This document shows positions 62,204 to 64,000 of a stretch of 64,000 nucleotides of DNA, in pieces (position 1 is the stretch's first letter; every line of letters starts with the position of its first letter). Made by a program: the position numbers and the translations under genes. This DNA comes from Dicaeum eximium (taxonomy: Eukaryota; Chordata; Aves; Passeriformes; Dicaeidae), in assembly GCA_013396995.1 (NCBI GenBank), contig VWZP01003839.1:2689342-2753341 (forward strand), written 5' to 3'. The notes beneath the pieces are model-generated. The model did no database searches. It saw only the letters and a list, made by a program, of their open reading frames with translations, and had not been told where the DNA came from.

Positions 62204-62385
62204 ATCAGTGTGAGCTGCTGACAGAATTTGCCTCTCCGGAAATAACTCGTTAATTCTGAGAGCTGCCAACGGGAGGAGCAGCCCGAGTCCTGATCCAGCA
62301 GCACTTACGCAGCAGGATGCCCGTGTTATCAGTGAGGAAATCCACAGCTTGGCTCTACGTATGCAAGTGTCCTCACTAGTTCCTG
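62204..62385. promoter_or_regulatory. Candidate conserved element
   Basis: It contains several CpGs (TCCGGAAATAACTCGTTAATTC, CAACGGG, TTACGCAG, GCCCGTG, CTACGTATG) in CpG-poor surroundings, plus a TTAATT core. The texture fits a conserved non-coding element or an unrecognised exon. Confidence 0.25.
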
Positions 62386-63744
62386 AAGGCAGCAAAAAGA
62401 GAAAGTCCTACCCATCCTCATTCAGTGCTCTTAGGAGTGTTTGCTACAGCAAGATGTTCCTGTTTGTTTCTGCCCTTCTAAATAGTGAGGGAGTCAATTT
62501 GCCCTCTCTGAGAATCAAACTGACATCATAAAACTATATTTTATTTATTTTGTCTCTTTTTTTCTCTAGATTTGTCTTTTTTATATCCCAATGTCTTGGG
62601 TTTAATAAACTATACTCCTGGATCCTCATGGTTACACATGAAACCCAAGACTTTAATGTAACAGTTTATATTCTAAGACATTTCTTGACACCAGACTATT
62701 ATCATGGATGTTAGAAAACTAAAAGTTTATTGTCCAGTCTGTTCGTTGGCTGGAGTACATTAATATTTCCATACTAGTCCAGGTCCATCTGGAAGTTAGT
62801 AAGAATATAATTTCGTAGAACTGTCTGATAAAGTAAAAATGCAATGGTTGTTCTTTCCAGATTTGTACTAAATTTTTCCACTCTTCAACTTTATTTCCAT
62901 GACTTCCAATATTTTTTCAGATTTCCAGATTTATAGCACAGAGCTAGGCAAGGAGATATCCAACTTGAGAATGCAGAGATAAAATAGAGAAAGCTTTATC
63001 ATTACCCTATTTTTATGAAGTTCCTTGTTCCGTGTCAGAAGAAAGGCAGTTCTAAACATGCTTGCATCATGAGATGCTTGCAGACTTATTTTCAGCCACT
63101 ACAAAGGCTAAAATAACTCCAAAGTGCTACCAAATCCATCAGGCTTTTGGGACTGCATCCCTCTGGGAGCCATCAGCACTGTACCACCAGTAGACACAAA
63201 GAAACTTCACATGGCCTCAGGATTCTGCTCTTCCCTGAAGAGGCATATGAAGCTCAATAGAGATGGCAAAGTATAAAGCAAGCTCTCTTCCTTAGGCAAA
63301 GAGAAATGCCAGTGAAAATTATCTGCCTGTGATGAGGAACAAGTTAAGGAAGAGGACTCTTTTCTGGAAGTGCATTAAATATTCCACTCTCAAGTGCAGG
63401 AATATGAGCAGACATATGTGTATGAAATCAAGTCTAGAAGCTTTATGTTAAAGACATAGAAGACTCCAAGGATTCAAGATAGAACCCAAACCTGAATGTA
63501 GTCAGATGGGAAAGTTTTGGCTTAATAGGCCCTGCAGGCAATTTCTGGGAAGGAGGTGCTAGAGCACCACATTCTTCTCTGAACTGTGGTGTGGCTTTGT
63601 GGGCTCACTTCTATCTGTCCATGCACCCACAGAGATGCCCTCACATCTGGGCAGAATGTCTCATGCCAATCCCAGGCTCTGCTGAGATGAAACATTGCTT
63701 TTCCTCTCCCAAGTGTGAGGTCTGAACCAAAAATTGCAATAAAA
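62386..63744. other. Unique non-coding stretch
   Basis: No gene recognised. An 11-bp inverted repeat (62593-62603 and 62641-62651) with a 37-nt loop is close to chance expectation. Confidence 0.6.
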
Positions 63745-63850
63745 ATCATGAAATCATAGATTTGTTAAGGTTGAAAAGGCCCCTAGGATCATTGAGTCCA
63801 GCCGTTAAATAAACCTGACTGGTAAAAGCACCAGGTGAACTATTACATTT
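63745..63850 (-). mobile_element. CR1-type 3' tail, minus strand
   Basis: AATCATGAAATCATAGATTTG is followed by GGTTGAAAAGGCCCCTAGGATC, ATTGAGTCCAGCCGTTAAA and a decayed continuation. The order octamers, then GGTTGGAAAAGACC, then GATCATTGAGTCCAACC is that of CR1 3' ends read in reverse. The right boundary is approximate. Confidence 0.75.
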
Positions 63851-64000
63851 TCAGGTTATTTTCACCACAGAACCCAACACCTCTATATTCCATACCACAG
63901 TGTGGCTAAACATTTGCATTGCTGCTTTTAAATTTGCTTGTCTCTTATCTATAGTGTAATTTTGTTCCTTTCTGCCCACAGTTTCAGCTTTCTGAATTCT
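63851..64000. other. Window end, nothing recognised
   Basis: AT-rich unique sequence with no identifiable feature. Confidence 0.5.

Noticed and set aside
62048..62395. Minus-strand frame with a poly-asparagine run
   Set aside because: The asparagine run is the translation of the ATT/GTT microsatellite. The remainder has no family resemblance.
62593..62651. 11-bp inverted repeat with 37-nt loop
   Set aside because: An inverted repeat of this size and loop length is expected roughly once by chance in a window this long.
1..64000. CRISPR array, prophage, operon or other microbial system
   Set aside because: No regularly spaced repeats, no operon-like ORF tandem and no microbial genes occur. 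CR1 elements identify the DNA as vertebrate, most likely avian.

Overview
The window looks like ordinary non-coding DNA from a bird nuclear genome (intergenic or deep intronic). The main evidence is a set of 3'-truncated CR1 LINE fragments. Several end in the 8-bp octamer tails typical of sauropsid CR1 (ATTCTATG and ATTCTGTG types), and the sequence near those ends closely resembles well-known avian CR1 subfamilies. Other repeats are sparse and CpG is depleted, which also fits a bird. No bacterial, plasmid, phage or viral organisation is visible: there are no tandem ORFs, ribosome-binding sites, rRNA, tRNA, CRISPR array or intact transposase.

Layout. Positions 1-8 kb are unique sequence with a homeodomain-type palindrome near 2.94 kb, a GC-richer block at 6.4-7.3 kb and a long poly-T at 7.8 kb. 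A 5-base assembly gap lies at 8.63 kb among homopolymers. A CR1 copy of about 630 bp on the minus strand lies at 14.3-14.9 kb and still encodes recognisable C-terminal reverse-transcriptase peptide. An older plus-strand CR1 is at 23.9-24.2 kb. The stretch from 27.7 to 38 kb is repeat-poor and holds several AT-rich, TAAT/SOX/FOX-motif-rich islands that look like candidate conserved regulatory elements. The densest CR1 cluster is at 38.6-45.5 kb, with four insertions in both orientations. From 45.5 to 64 kb the sequence is mostly unique, with two small CR1 tails, a FOX-like motif duplication at 58.1 kb and two exon-like open segments (56.85-57.18 kb and 61.23-61.51 kb).

I recognise no protein-coding gene. 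Most open frames have the lengths expected by chance in sequence of this composition. The longest (18.05-18.84 kb) and the two exon-like segments are reported as weak leads only. I found no new multi-gene system. The most unusual direct observations are four compact hairpins (13-16 bp stems, loops of 8 nt or less), a perfect TAATTA dyad, and a CR1 copy that seems to have an inverted 5' part.
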